From: Salinimicrobium terrae DSM 17865
GTDB lineage: Bacteria > Bacteroidota > Bacteroidia > Flavobacteriales > Flavobacteriaceae
Assembly: GCF_000424665.1 (NCBI RefSeq)
Contig: NZ_AUKI01000020.1
Span: forward strand, 186,001-250,000
Length of the DNA stretch: 64,000 nt
Reading direction: 5' to 3'
Of this stretch, positions 36,756-43,845 are shown one piece after another. The position numbers and the translations under genes are program-made. Numbering within the stretch: position 1 is the first letter of the stretch; every line of letters begins with the position of its first letter. The notes under the pieces are model-generated. The model saw only the letters and a list, made by a program, of their open reading frames with translations, had not been told where the DNA came from and ran no database searches.

Positions 36756-37373
36756 TTATTTTTTCTTCTGAAAACTACAAACAGTAAAATTCTGCGTACT
36801 ACCTGATGGCGTTGTGTGATCCACACTTTTTCCGCTTAACACATTGAATTCCTCCTGAAACAACTCCTGCATTTCTCCTACCGAGTAACGCTGAACCTCA
36901 AGGCCACTGCATTTAGTAGGTCCGTTTTCCGAAAAGGTGCTCATAAGCACATAACCTCCAGGTTTTACAGCTTCAATCAATGTTTTTAAATATTTTTCCC
37001 GCTGAGTTTCCTCTGTGAGAAAATGAAAAGCAGCGCGGTCATGCCACAGGTCAAACTTCTTCCCGGGATTAAAGTCGGCAGCATCGGCAACGATCCAGGT
37101 CACCTCATCCGCTTTTTCGCACATCCGCTCCTTTGCCCTTTCAATGGCTTTTTCAGAAATATCTACTACAGTGACATCGGTGTAGCCTTTGGAAACGAGA
37201 AATTCAGCTAAAAAACTGTCTCCGCCACCAATGTCTATGATAGCTGCATCCTTTTCAAGTTTACATTCGTTAATTAAGTTCAGCGATATTTCCGGCATTG
37301 GTTCATACCAGCTCACCTCTGTAGGTTGTTTTTCGGAATATACCTTATCCCAGTGTTGCTTGTCCTGCTCCAT
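36756..37373 (-). CDS. Class I SAM-dependent methyltransferase
   Basis: A 205-aa methyltransferase beginning EQDKQHWDKVYSEKQPTEVSWYE. The SAM-binding motif is AAIIDIGGGDSFLAE, with DVTVVDIS after it and the WHDRAAFHFL motif near residue 110. The acceptor is unknown; WHDRAxFHF-type enzymes include thiol and metalloid methyltransferases. It begins inside the upstream MBL hydrolase gene (overlap 29 bases) and is followed after 10 bp by a second methyltransferase gene. Confidence 0.88.
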   Translation of the reverse strand: MEQDKQHWDKVYSEKQPTEVSWYEPMPEISLNLINECKLEKDAAIIDIGGGDSFLAEFLVSKGYTDVTVVDISEKAIERAKERMCEKADEVTWIVADAADFNPGKKFDLWHDRAAFHFLTEETQREKYLKTLIEAVKPGGYVLMSTFSENGPTKCSGLEVQRYSVGEMQELFQEEFNVLSGKSVDHTTPSGSTQNFTVCSFQKKK

Positions 37374-38418
37374 ATTTATTATCTTTTTTTTCGAATAGCC
37401 ACCAAGGCTCCTGTTGATATTCAGAATTAAGATCTACTGCTTCGCCTATTTTCGGAATCATATAATTAAGACCGGCGGCATCAGCTGCAGTTATGAATCT
37501 TTGTATGGGTTCATTCCAGGGATGATAGGAAAGTCCAAATTTTCCCCAATGCACCGGGATCACTTTTTTAGCTTCCAGATCTATGGCCGCCTGTGCAGTT
37601 TGCTCGGGAAACATATGGATTTGAGGCCAGTATTTCCCAAATTGCCCACACTCCAGGAACGCAAGGTCAAAAGGCCCGAATTTGCTGCCAATTTTCCTGA
37701 AAGTCCCATCATAACCGGAATCCCCGCCAATAAATATCTTCGTTTCCCCTGCTTCCAAAACAAAAGATGACCACAGCGTTTGCGCTCTTTTAATTCCCCT
37801 ACCGGAAAAATGTCGGGAAGGAGTTGCGGTAACTTTTACTTCTGAATTTACCCTATGTTCCTCCCACCAGTCAAGCTCGTTAATTTTGTCATTTTTGACA
37901 CCCCAGGTTTCCAGGTGAGCTCCTACTCCAAGGGAAGTAACCACCGTAGCCGCCTTTTCATGCAGCTTTTTTATACTTGGATAGTCCAAATGATCGTAAT
38001 GATCATGCGTAAGGATCAAAAGATCTACAGGCGGAATATCTTCAGCATTAAAATGGTCGGCTCCTTTAAAAGCTTTTCCAAAAAATCTGAAAGGAGAGGC
38101 ATTTCCGCTAAAAACGGGATCTACCAGGATCCTGAAATCCTTCAGCTGAATAAAATAGGACGAATGCCCAAACCAAACTACGGAAATCTCATCACTGTCA
38201 AGACCGGATAGATCTGATTTTATATTTGGAAGCTCTTCAGAAGGCTCAACAGAGGAAGGTCGGAAAATCATCTTTTTGAGGATCCTGAACATGGAAACAT
38301 CATCTGGATTCACCGATGTATTTTCCACATTTTCGAAACTTCCATCCCGGTAATGAAGCGAACTTTTTATTCTTTGTAACCTTTCACCCTGCGGATTCTT
38401 CCCAAATCTTTTTACCAT
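37345..38418 (-). CDS. MBL-fold metallo-hydrolase (UlaG/NAPE-PLD-like)
   Basis: A 357-aa metallo-beta-lactamase-fold protein. The metal motif is LTHDHYDHLDYPSI (H-x-H-x-D-H) near residue 135, with ATPSRHFSGRG, FIGGDSGYDGTF and VIPVHWGKFGLSYHPWNEP further on. These are the features of the NAPE-phospholipase D/UlaG-like group, which cleaves phosphodiester or lactone bonds. The substrate is unknown. It lies in the middle of the TauE operon, 6 bp downstream of the isoprenylcysteine-type methyltransferase gene. Confidence 0.9.
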   Translation of the reverse strand: MVKRFGKNPQGERLQRIKSSLHYRDGSFENVENTSVNPDDVSMFRILKKMIFRPSSVEPSEELPNIKSDLSGLDSDEISVVWFGHSSYFIQLKDFRILVDPVFSGNASPFRFFGKAFKGADHFNAEDIPPVDLLILTHDHYDHLDYPSIKKLHEKAATVVTSLGVGAHLETWGVKNDKINELDWWEEHRVNSEVKVTATPSRHFSGRGIKRAQTLWSSFVLEAGETKIFIGGDSGYDGTFRKIGSKFGPFDLAFLECGQFGKYWPQIHMFPEQTAQAAIDLEAKKVIPVHWGKFGLSYHPWNEPIQRFITAADAAGLNYMIPKIGEAVDLNSEYQQEPWWLFEKKDNKYGAGQATLG

Positions 38419-38424
38419 CTATCT

Positions 38425-38889
38425 TCAAATTCTTCCTCTAAATTTAGGAAAAAATCTGCCTGTATCTTTCTTATAATCCAGATATTCGGGAAAAGCAGCT
38501 ATGAGTCTCTCCTCTTCATATCTGCTTTTAAAGTAGAAGATCAGGAAAAGTAAAAACGTCATGAGAAGCTTATACCCCGAGCCCATCCAGACCGAAATTC
38601 CGAAACCCATAAAAAGTACCCCTGAATAAATCGGGTGCCGGGCAAAAGCAAAAACTCCCCCGGTAACGAGTTTGGCTCCCTCTTTGGGGCTTGGGAAAGG
38701 TGAAAGATTAGTATTGAGTTGTAAAAACGCCGCCAGCACAAGTAACAGTCCAATAATTGCCAGTACCATTCCCAATCCGTGAAGATTGTCAGATAATTGA
38801 AAATGCCAGGCCTCTACCTCAAATAACCAGGCAATAAAAACAAGGAACTGGAGCATTACAAATATTTTGTCCTTTTTGGGAACAGCCAT
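38425..38889 (-). CDS. Isoprenylcysteine-methyltransferase-like/NnrU-type membrane protein
   Basis: A 154-aa membrane protein with about four helices and the C-terminal signature GGVFAFARHPIYSGVLFMGFG plus YEEERLIAAFPEYLDYKKDTGRF. This is the pattern of the ICMT-like methyltransferase/DUF1295 family (phospholipid methyltransferases and relatives). The substrate in bacteria is generally unknown. It is the second gene of the TauE operon, 46 bp after it. Confidence 0.87.
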   Translation of the reverse strand: MAVPKKDKIFVMLQFLVFIAWLFEVEAWHFQLSDNLHGLGMVLAIIGLLLVLAAFLQLNTNLSPFPSPKEGAKLVTGGVFAFARHPIYSGVLFMGFGISVWMGSGYKLLMTFLLFLIFYFKSRYEEERLIAAFPEYLDYKKDTGRFFPKFRGRI

Positions 38890-38935
38890 TTTTTTATAAT
38901 TTGATATTATCTCTTCATTTCAAAATTTCAGAAAA

Positions 38936-39733
38936 TCAGAAGATCTCTTTCCAGAAAATATAGATCCCCATAAGCAGCACAAACCAACCGAAACCTTTCT
39001 TCAGCTTCTTTCCGTCAATAAAACGGTTAAGCCAAATCCCTACAAAAATTCCGATGATAGAGATCGTTGTGAAGATAAGAAGAAAGAGCCAGTCTATTTC
39101 CAGGTTTTGCACATCTCCAATAAAGCCGATCAAAGATTTAACTGCAATGATCACCAGCGATGTGGCTACTGCTCTTTTCATGGGCAGTTTGGTCATTAAT
39201 ACCAGCGCCGGAATTATAAGAAATCCCCCGCCGGCCCCTACAATTCCGGTTAAAACGCCTACGATCCCGCCTTCCAGCACTATAAACAGGTAATTATATT
39301 TTACTTTTTTAGGCTTCGCATCTTTTTCTGAAGGTTCCAGGATCATAGATACTGAAGCCAGGACCATTATAAAGGCAAAGAACAGCATGATCCCGATATT
39401 CTTTGTTACAGTGAAATCCCCAATGGTTATAATGGTTTCAGGAATGGCAGGAACCAGAAATTTTCTTGTGAGATAAACGGCAATAAAAGCGGGAATCGAG
39501 AAAACCACTGCGGTTTTAAGGTCTACTCTTTTCTTCTGAAGGTTCTTTATTGATCCAAAAAGAGAAGTTGCGCCCACAACAAAAAGGGAGTAAGCTGTAG
39601 CGGTCACAGGATTAATAGAAAGCAGGTAGACTAGTACAGGTACTGTGAGAATAGAACCTCCACCGCCTATAAGCCCAAGAATTACTCCAATAATTAAAGC
39701 TCCCAGGTAACCAAGAATATCTATTATCTCCAT
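38936..39733 (-). CDS. TauE/SafE-type sulfite/anion exporter
   Basis: A 265-aa inner-membrane protein with eight or so helices. It has the two glycine-rich TSUP motifs, LGLIGGGGSILTVPVLVYLL in the first half and LTGIVGAGGGFLIIPALVL in the second. TSUP proteins export sulfite, sulfoacetate or related anions; sulfite made by the persulfide dioxygenase would be an obvious cargo, an inference from context. I start at ATG 39733, since the longer frame begins inside the -7 element. The promoter carries TGTAAC-N4-GTCACA, and the gene leads an operon of five genes. Confidence 0.9.
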   Translation of the reverse strand: MEIIDILGYLGALIIGVILGLIGGGGSILTVPVLVYLLSINPVTATAYSLFVVGATSLFGSIKNLQKKRVDLKTAVVFSIPAFIAVYLTRKFLVPAIPETIITIGDFTVTKNIGIMLFFAFIMVLASVSMILEPSEKDAKPKKVKYNYLFIVLEGGIVGVLTGIVGAGGGFLIIPALVLMTKLPMKRAVATSLVIIAVKSLIGFIGDVQNLEIDWLFLLIFTTISIIGIFVGIWLNRFIDGKKLKKGFGWFVLLMGIYIFWKEIF

Positions 39734-39751
39734 TGTTTCAAAAGTTCCGCA

Positions 39752-39796
39752 CAAAAGTAAGTTTTCAAACTTGCCGGATCTGTAACAAAGGTCACA
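39752..39796 (-). promoter_or_regulatory. Crp/Fnr-type site plus -7 element of the TauE operon
   Basis: TGTAAC-AAAG-GTCACA (39781-39796, centre 39788.5) lies 36.5 bp from the last G of the minus-strand -7 element TACTTTTG (39752-39759). The site abuts the stop codon of the Crp/Fnr regulator gene, its presumed binding protein. Confidence 0.72.
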
Positions 39797-39798
39797 TT

Positions 39799-40434
39799 TT
39801 AAAGATCATGCACCAGGATACTATTCCGCTGCAATCTTATTTTCCCCTCATTTTCGAGCTTTTTCAGGAGGCGTGAGATCACAACCCGCGAAGTATGCAG
39901 ATCATACGCGATCTCCTGGTGTGTAATTTGTAGCTGTTCATCCTGATTGATCTTGGCTTTGTCCTGCAGGTAGCGCATAAGGCGCTCATCCATATTCAGG
40001 AAAGCAATGGTATCAATGGTATCAAGCATTTCAGTCAACCTGGAGTGGTAACTCTCAAAAACAAAATTCCTCCAGCTCTTGAACCTCGAGGTCCATTCTT
40101 CCATTTTTTCAATGGGGATCATTACAAGGCGCGTATCCTTTTCAGCAACCGCCCTAATCTCACTTTTGGTCTGTCCCAGGCAACAGGACAGGGTCATGGC
40201 GCAGGTGTCGCCCCTCTCCAGAAAATACAATACCAGCTCGTCCCCATCCTTATCCTCACGCAGGATCTTAATGGCGCCTTCCAGCAGGAGGGGCATGTTT
40301 TTCACATAATCTGAAATTTCAATAATTGTTTCTCCTGCCTTAACCTCCTTTAGAGTTCCGAATTTCAGGATCTCTTGTAACAGTTCTTCTTCGAAAATGA
40401 AATGGTAGGCTTCCCGTAAATCTTTTTCAAGCAT
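39799..40434 (-). CDS. Crp/Fnr family transcriptional regulator with cysteine triad
   Basis: A 211-aa Crp/Fnr protein: a beta-roll sensor domain (about 20-115), a dimer helix, and a winged HTH at the C-terminus (ITHQEIAYDLHTSRVVISRLLKKLENEGKI, about 168-197). There is no N-terminal Fe-S cysteine cluster as in Fnr, but Cys78, Cys84 and Cys85 (DTCAMTLSCCLG) lie where cNMP contacts would be. These cysteines could sense persulfide or redox state, which is an inference. It sits 65 bp upstream of the TauE operon and is the best candidate to bind TGTAAC-N4-GTnACA. Confidence 0.92.
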   Translation of the reverse strand: MLEKDLREAYHFIFEEELLQEILKFGTLKEVKAGETIIEISDYVKNMPLLLEGAIKILREDKDGDELVLYFLERGDTCAMTLSCCLGQTKSEIRAVAEKDTRLVMIPIEKMEEWTSRFKSWRNFVFESYHSRLTEMLDTIDTIAFLNMDERLMRYLQDKAKINQDEQLQITHQEIAYDLHTSRVVISRLLKKLENEGKIRLQRNSILVHDL

Positions 40435-40619
40435 AAGGCAGGTTTTGTTCGTGTAAATTTACAGTATTTTTGAAAATGCCTCCTCATCATTCCCGGAACT
40501 CTTCATCCATAATTCCAGCAGGAACTTTTCCGGAAATAGCTTTCGAAAATGCCATTTTAGACCCCTCATATTTCTGCCGAAGGATTAACAAGAGACTTTC
40601 CCCATTATGGCAAATTCCA

Positions 40620-40627
40620 TATCTTTG
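40620..40627 (+). promoter_or_regulatory. -7 element for redoxin lipoprotein gene (TATCTTTG)
   Basis: Perfect TAnnTTTG match 23 bp before the TTG start at 40651. It lies within and argues against a competing 80-codon frame that spans 40476-40718. Confidence 0.5.
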
Positions 40628-40650
40628 GAACCTCAAAAAACGACACTATC

Positions 40651-41439
40651 TTGCGATATTTCACAACTTTACTCCAGGTTTTTTTCTTCGGAAGCTTTCT
40701 CTTTCTCACTTCCTGTGAGGAAAATGAGAAGATGACCGAATCTGAACTTATCTTCTCCTCTATACAGACCGATCAGGCCAAATGGTGGAGGTATCACAAA
40801 ACCAATATTGATCTTGCATCAGATTTTATTCCGCTGGGAGAGGAAGGGGACACCATTTCAGAAAAAGCCTTTTTCGAGGAAATTTTAACCGGAGATTTCA
40901 TTACCCTAAAACTAAAATCGAATACCGGGACAGACCGCTATCAGCTCTTCAGGCTTGGAGAAGATGCAGACGATGATATTAGTTACACCATTATGGCCGA
41001 CACCTATCCCGAATACCGGCATTTTATGATGGAAGGACAGGAATTTCCCGACTTTGAGTTAACCGATCTTGAAGGAAGAAAATTCTCTAAAGATCTGGCT
41101 GAAGGGAAAACGCTGGTAGTAAAAACCTGGTTTCTAAGATGTAAACCCTGTATTGAAGAAATGCCTCAACTCAATGAGCTGGTAGAAGAATACAAAAACC
41201 GTGAGGATGTAATCTTCATGAGTCTTTCGCTGGATCCTGAAGAAGAACTTAAAGATTTCCTTACTACCAGAGAGTTTAACTACCCGGTAATTGCCAATCA
41301 AAAAGCTTTTATTGAAGACACTCTGGGCTTTTCTATTTATCCCACCCATATCGTTGTAGAACCGTCGGGCAAGATCAAAAAGGTAGTGAATACAGCTCCC
41401 GAAATGATCGCTGCTTTGAAGTCAATGGACAAGGGTTAA
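40651..41439 (+). CDS. Thioredoxin/redoxin-domain lipoprotein
   Basis: A 262-aa protein with a lipoprotein signal (FGSFLFLTSC, lipid-attached cysteine near residue 22), a variable middle region, and a C-terminal AhpC/TSA-TlpA-type thioredoxin domain from about residue 125 (EFPDFELTDLEGRKFS). The active site is FLRCKPCIEEMP, a CxxC. The start is a TTG, supported by the -7 element 23 bp upstream. It probably acts on thiols at the outer face of the membrane. It is convergent with the 598-aa gene and ends at a shared terminator. Confidence 0.88.
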   Translation: MRYFTTLLQVFFFGSFLFLTSCEENEKMTESELIFSSIQTDQAKWWRYHKTNIDLASDFIPLGEEGDTISEKAFFEEILTGDFITLKLKSNTGTDRYQLFRLGEDADDDISYTIMADTYPEYRHFMMEGQEFPDFELTDLEGRKFSKDLAEGKTLVVKTWFLRCKPCIEEMPQLNELVEEYKNREDVIFMSLSLDPEEELKDFLTTREFNYPVIANQKAFIEDTLGFSIYPTHIVVEPSGKIKKVVNTAPEMIAALKSMDKG

Positions 41440-41445
41440 GAGCTT

Positions 41446-41536
41446 TTTGGCTATTGATTATTGGCTGTTGGCTAACGGCCAAAGGCTAACAGCTCTTGGT
41501 TCTTGACTCTTGGCTAACAGCAAAAAGTTAGCGACT
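41446..41536. repeat. Heptamer repeat array, about 13 units
   Basis: Units TTTGGCT, ATTGATT, ATTGGCT, GTTGGCT, AACGGCC, AAAGGCT, AACAGCT, CTTGGTT, CTTGACT, CTTGGCT, AACAGCA follow in register immediately after the redoxin stop codon. Confidence 0.7.
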
Positions 41537-41540
41537 AAAA

Positions 41541-41581
41541 AAAACTCTCCAAAAAAGTCATTTTTGAAGAGTGTTTTTTTT
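41541..41581. terminator. Bidirectional terminator between redoxin and 598-aa genes
   Basis: Stem ACTCT-CAAAAA / TTTTTG-AGAGT with one mismatch pair, A run before and seven-T run after. Its loop region contains a copy of the CAAAAAAGTCATTTTTG motif. Confidence 0.8.
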
Positions 41582-41589
41582 GAACTTTC

Positions 41590-43386
41590 TTAGTTACTGA
41601 GGCTTGTTTTGATCTTTATCACTTCAAGTTCCCATTTTTTTAGCCCCTGGTCAAAAGCTTCTTTCTTTTTAATGAATTCCTTTTCTGCCAGCTGCCTGTA
41701 GTGGGAAACTCCTTCAAGGAGATTGTTACAAAACCCCGTCCAGCCTTTGATATCTCTTGGTCCGGGATTAAAATTACTCCTTATTTCCTCTTTTAAATAC
41801 TCAACATACAACTGCATTTCCTTGAGGAACATATGCGGCCGCGAGGGATCCTGGGGCAGTTCATTGCGTCCGTAAATATGATCTGTCATCTCCTGCAGAC
41901 TCGCAGTTTTACTAAAATTCACAATATTTGGACCCGGACAAATGGTCACGGCATCCAGCTTTTCCACAATTGGCACTTTATAATTGAGCCCGGCGGAATT
42001 ACTTAAGCCAATGCACAAACATTCCTTGCTTAGCAGGTCGTCCACCTGGTACTTGTATTCGGCTTCGGGCAGGCCTGCCTTTTCCAGCTGCTCCAGCTTT
42101 AATTTCTGGTATTTCCTGGAGGCGGTACAAATAGGTTCTTTAGTGAACTCGGTATTTGAAACCAGGTACTTTTCGGTACAGGGACTTCCGGGTTTGCCTT
42201 TGTCGATCCTTTGCTGCCTTTCTTTTTCGGCAGTAGTTCCTTTGAGGTAGTTGAATCTCACTCCCAGGGGAGAAGCTTTACTCAATACCACATCCTTTTC
42301 CCGGCTCGCAGCAAGCAGTTCAAGGGTTTTGTCATCTACGGTGGTAGCTTCGGGACACAGCAAAAATGGGGTTCCCCAACCGGCACCGTCAACTCCGTAA
42401 TAGCCGTAGAGCAGTTTTTGTTCTTCGGCAGTACCAATTCCGCCCTGCACGGTAATATACACAGGATGCGGTTCCTCAAATCCTTCCTGCCCTTTGGCCA
42501 TTATCGCCGGATTATAAAGACTGAAAAGTTCTTTTCTTAATTCTTCTTTTTTATTTCTGAATTCTTCCAGAATTGGTCCCAGCAGATATCCCTGAGTGGC
42601 AAAAGCATGTCCGCCGCAATTGAGGCCCGATTCAATTCTGAATTCACTCACCCAAATGCCCTTTTTGGCAAGATATTTTCCCTGAATTAGTGCCGAGCGA
42701 TAATCACTGACTTTAATGATCACTTTCTTCTTGAACTGCCCTAAACCTGAAGCATCAAATTCCCTGAAGTTTTCCAGGTAGTTGAACAGTCTTGGGTTCA
42801 TGCCGGCAGAAAAAATAACTGCTGAATTTTCAAGATCACTTTCGGCGTAAGCTTTAAGCGCGCCCAGGGCATCAGACCCATCCGGTAAAATCTCTCCGGC
42901 TCTATTGAAGTTATTCTTATCAACTTTAGTCATTATGTTCACCTCGATCCCACCGGGACGAATGTGCTTCCGAAGAAAATTTTCGAGTTCGGTCTTGGCT
43001 TCTCCATGCTCCTTCAGAAATTGGTAGTACTTTTCTTTAAGCCCACTTTCCTCGGGTAACATTTCGAAATACTTTACGATCTCCGAACCCTTTTCAAAAG
43101 CTGATTCTTTCAGCTTTTCAAATTTTACGTGCACATTACGGTTCACGAGATTCAAATAATCTGTGATGCGACGCACGCGGTAGTTCTCCTCGTGTTTTTC
43201 AATTGGAACATAAGGTTCCTCGTTTTGCTGGTAATAGTACTTTCTCATCATCTCGATGAGGTTGTCTTCAATGATAGACAATGCCGAGGTAATTCCATAG
43301 GAAGCCACCTTGACAGGAGTGTCTATAGTGAATGCAATACCCATGACCGGAATATGAAACCGGTGTGGGGATAGATTATATGTCAT
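41590..43386 (-). CDS. Conserved Cys-rich 598-aa protein, possible flavin/TIM-barrel enzyme, function unknown
   Basis: I do not recognise a named family. The 598-aa protein has no signal peptide or membrane helix. A central part (about residues 190-400) looks like an FMN/nitropropane-dioxygenase-type barrel: EFRIESGLNCGGHAFATQG, then VYITVQGGIGTAEEQKLLYGYYG and GAGWGTPFLLCPEATTV. The C-terminal third has cysteines in PCTEKYL, PICTASRKYQ, KECLCIGLSNS, TICPGPNIV and GFCNNLL, enough for a metal or Fe-S cluster. I recall long, well-conserved relatives in other Bacteroidota labelled hypothetical. Its promoter carries a TGAT-N4-GTCA box, suggesting Fnr-type control. Confidence 0.85.
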   Translation of the reverse strand: MTYNLSPHRFHIPVMGIAFTIDTPVKVASYGITSALSIIEDNLIEMMRKYYYQQNEEPYVPIEKHEENYRVRRITDYLNLVNRNVHVKFEKLKESAFEKGSEIVKYFEMLPEESGLKEKYYQFLKEHGEAKTELENFLRKHIRPGGIEVNIMTKVDKNNFNRAGEILPDGSDALGALKAYAESDLENSAVIFSAGMNPRLFNYLENFREFDASGLGQFKKKVIIKVSDYRSALIQGKYLAKKGIWVSEFRIESGLNCGGHAFATQGYLLGPILEEFRNKKEELRKELFSLYNPAIMAKGQEGFEEPHPVYITVQGGIGTAEEQKLLYGYYGVDGAGWGTPFLLCPEATTVDDKTLELLAASREKDVVLSKASPLGVRFNYLKGTTAEKERQQRIDKGKPGSPCTEKYLVSNTEFTKEPICTASRKYQKLKLEQLEKAGLPEAEYKYQVDDLLSKECLCIGLSNSAGLNYKVPIVEKLDAVTICPGPNIVNFSKTASLQEMTDHIYGRNELPQDPSRPHMFLKEMQLYVEYLKEEIRSNFNPGPRDIKGWTGFCNNLLEGVSHYRQLAEKEFIKKKEAFDQGLKKWELEVIKIKTSLSN

Positions 43387-43413
43387 ATTTAATGGTTTTT
43401 AAAGGCAAAACCT

Positions 43414-43461
43414 CAAAGATGACTAACCTCCTGTTCCTAAAATATGATTTGGGTCATATTT
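43414..43461 (-). promoter_or_regulatory. Fnr-like box plus -7 element of the 598-aa gene
   Basis: ATGAT-TTGG-GTCAT (43444-43457, centre 43450.5), extended to an 8-bp palindrome AAATATGA / TCATATTT. It lies 36.5 bp from the last G of the minus-strand -7 element CATCTTTG (43414-43421, one mismatch). The predicted leader is about 23 bases. Confidence 0.65.
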
Positions 43462-43466
43462 GGAAG

Positions 43467-43564
43467 GAGTTATGAGTTGAGAGTTATAAGTTGGAGTTGC
43501 CGGTTATCGGGGTGTGAGTTGTGGTTGTGGTTTGCGAGTTCTGAATCTTGAATCATTGTTGTCC
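43467..43564. repeat. Heptamer repeat array, about 14 units
   Basis: Units GAGTTAT, GAGTTGA, GAGTTAT, AAGTTGG, AGTTGCC, GGTTATC, GGGGTGT, GAGTTGT, GGTTGTG, GTTTGCG, AGTTCTG, AATCTTG, AATCATT in continuous 7-base register, upstream of the 598-aa gene promoter. Confidence 0.65.
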
Positions 43565-43768
43565 GGGAAAAGAATCTAGATCGCTCCGCTTCTAGAATTT
43601 AGAGCCAAGATTTGTATATAATATACTGAAAACCAAAGTTTTATAAATTATAAATACTGGTGCAGCAATTAAAAAATTGAAAACCACCTCTTAAAACAGC
43701 GAAAATCTGATTTGGATCAGCATTAGCAGGTTTTTTTCGAAATACTTATCTTTTAATCGGACAACAAT
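43565..43768. other. Non-coding spacer between 598-aa gene and serA
   Basis: No supported frame. It contains TCTAGA twice around a C/G-rich core (near 43575-43595) and a perfect Fnr-like palindrome CTGAT-TTGG-ATCAG at 43707-43720, for which no -7 element at the standard distance was found on either strand. Confidence 0.5.
43707..43720. promoter_or_regulatory. Orphan Fnr-like palindrome
   Basis: CTGAT-TTGG-ATCAG, perfect 5-4-5 inverted repeat close to the Fnr consensus TTGAT-N4-ATCAA. It lies about 320 bp upstream of the 598-aa gene. It may be a second, distal site for that gene. Confidence 0.45.
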
Positions 43769-43845
43769 GATCTTGAACCTTAAATCCGAAACCCTGGATT
43801 TTGAACTTTGAACCTTGAACCAGAAATCCTAAACCTTAAACCTAA
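43769..43845. repeat. Heptamer repeat array, 11 units
   Basis: Units GATCTTG, AACCTTA, AATCCGA, AACCCTG, GATTTTG, AACTTTG, AACCTTG, AACCAGA, AATCCTA, AACCTTA, AACCTAA run in register right up to the stop codon of serA. Confidence 0.7.

Noticed and set aside
40476-40718. 80-codon plus-strand frame upstream of the redoxin gene
   Set aside because: It overlaps the redoxin start and a good -7 element; composition is not protein-like.
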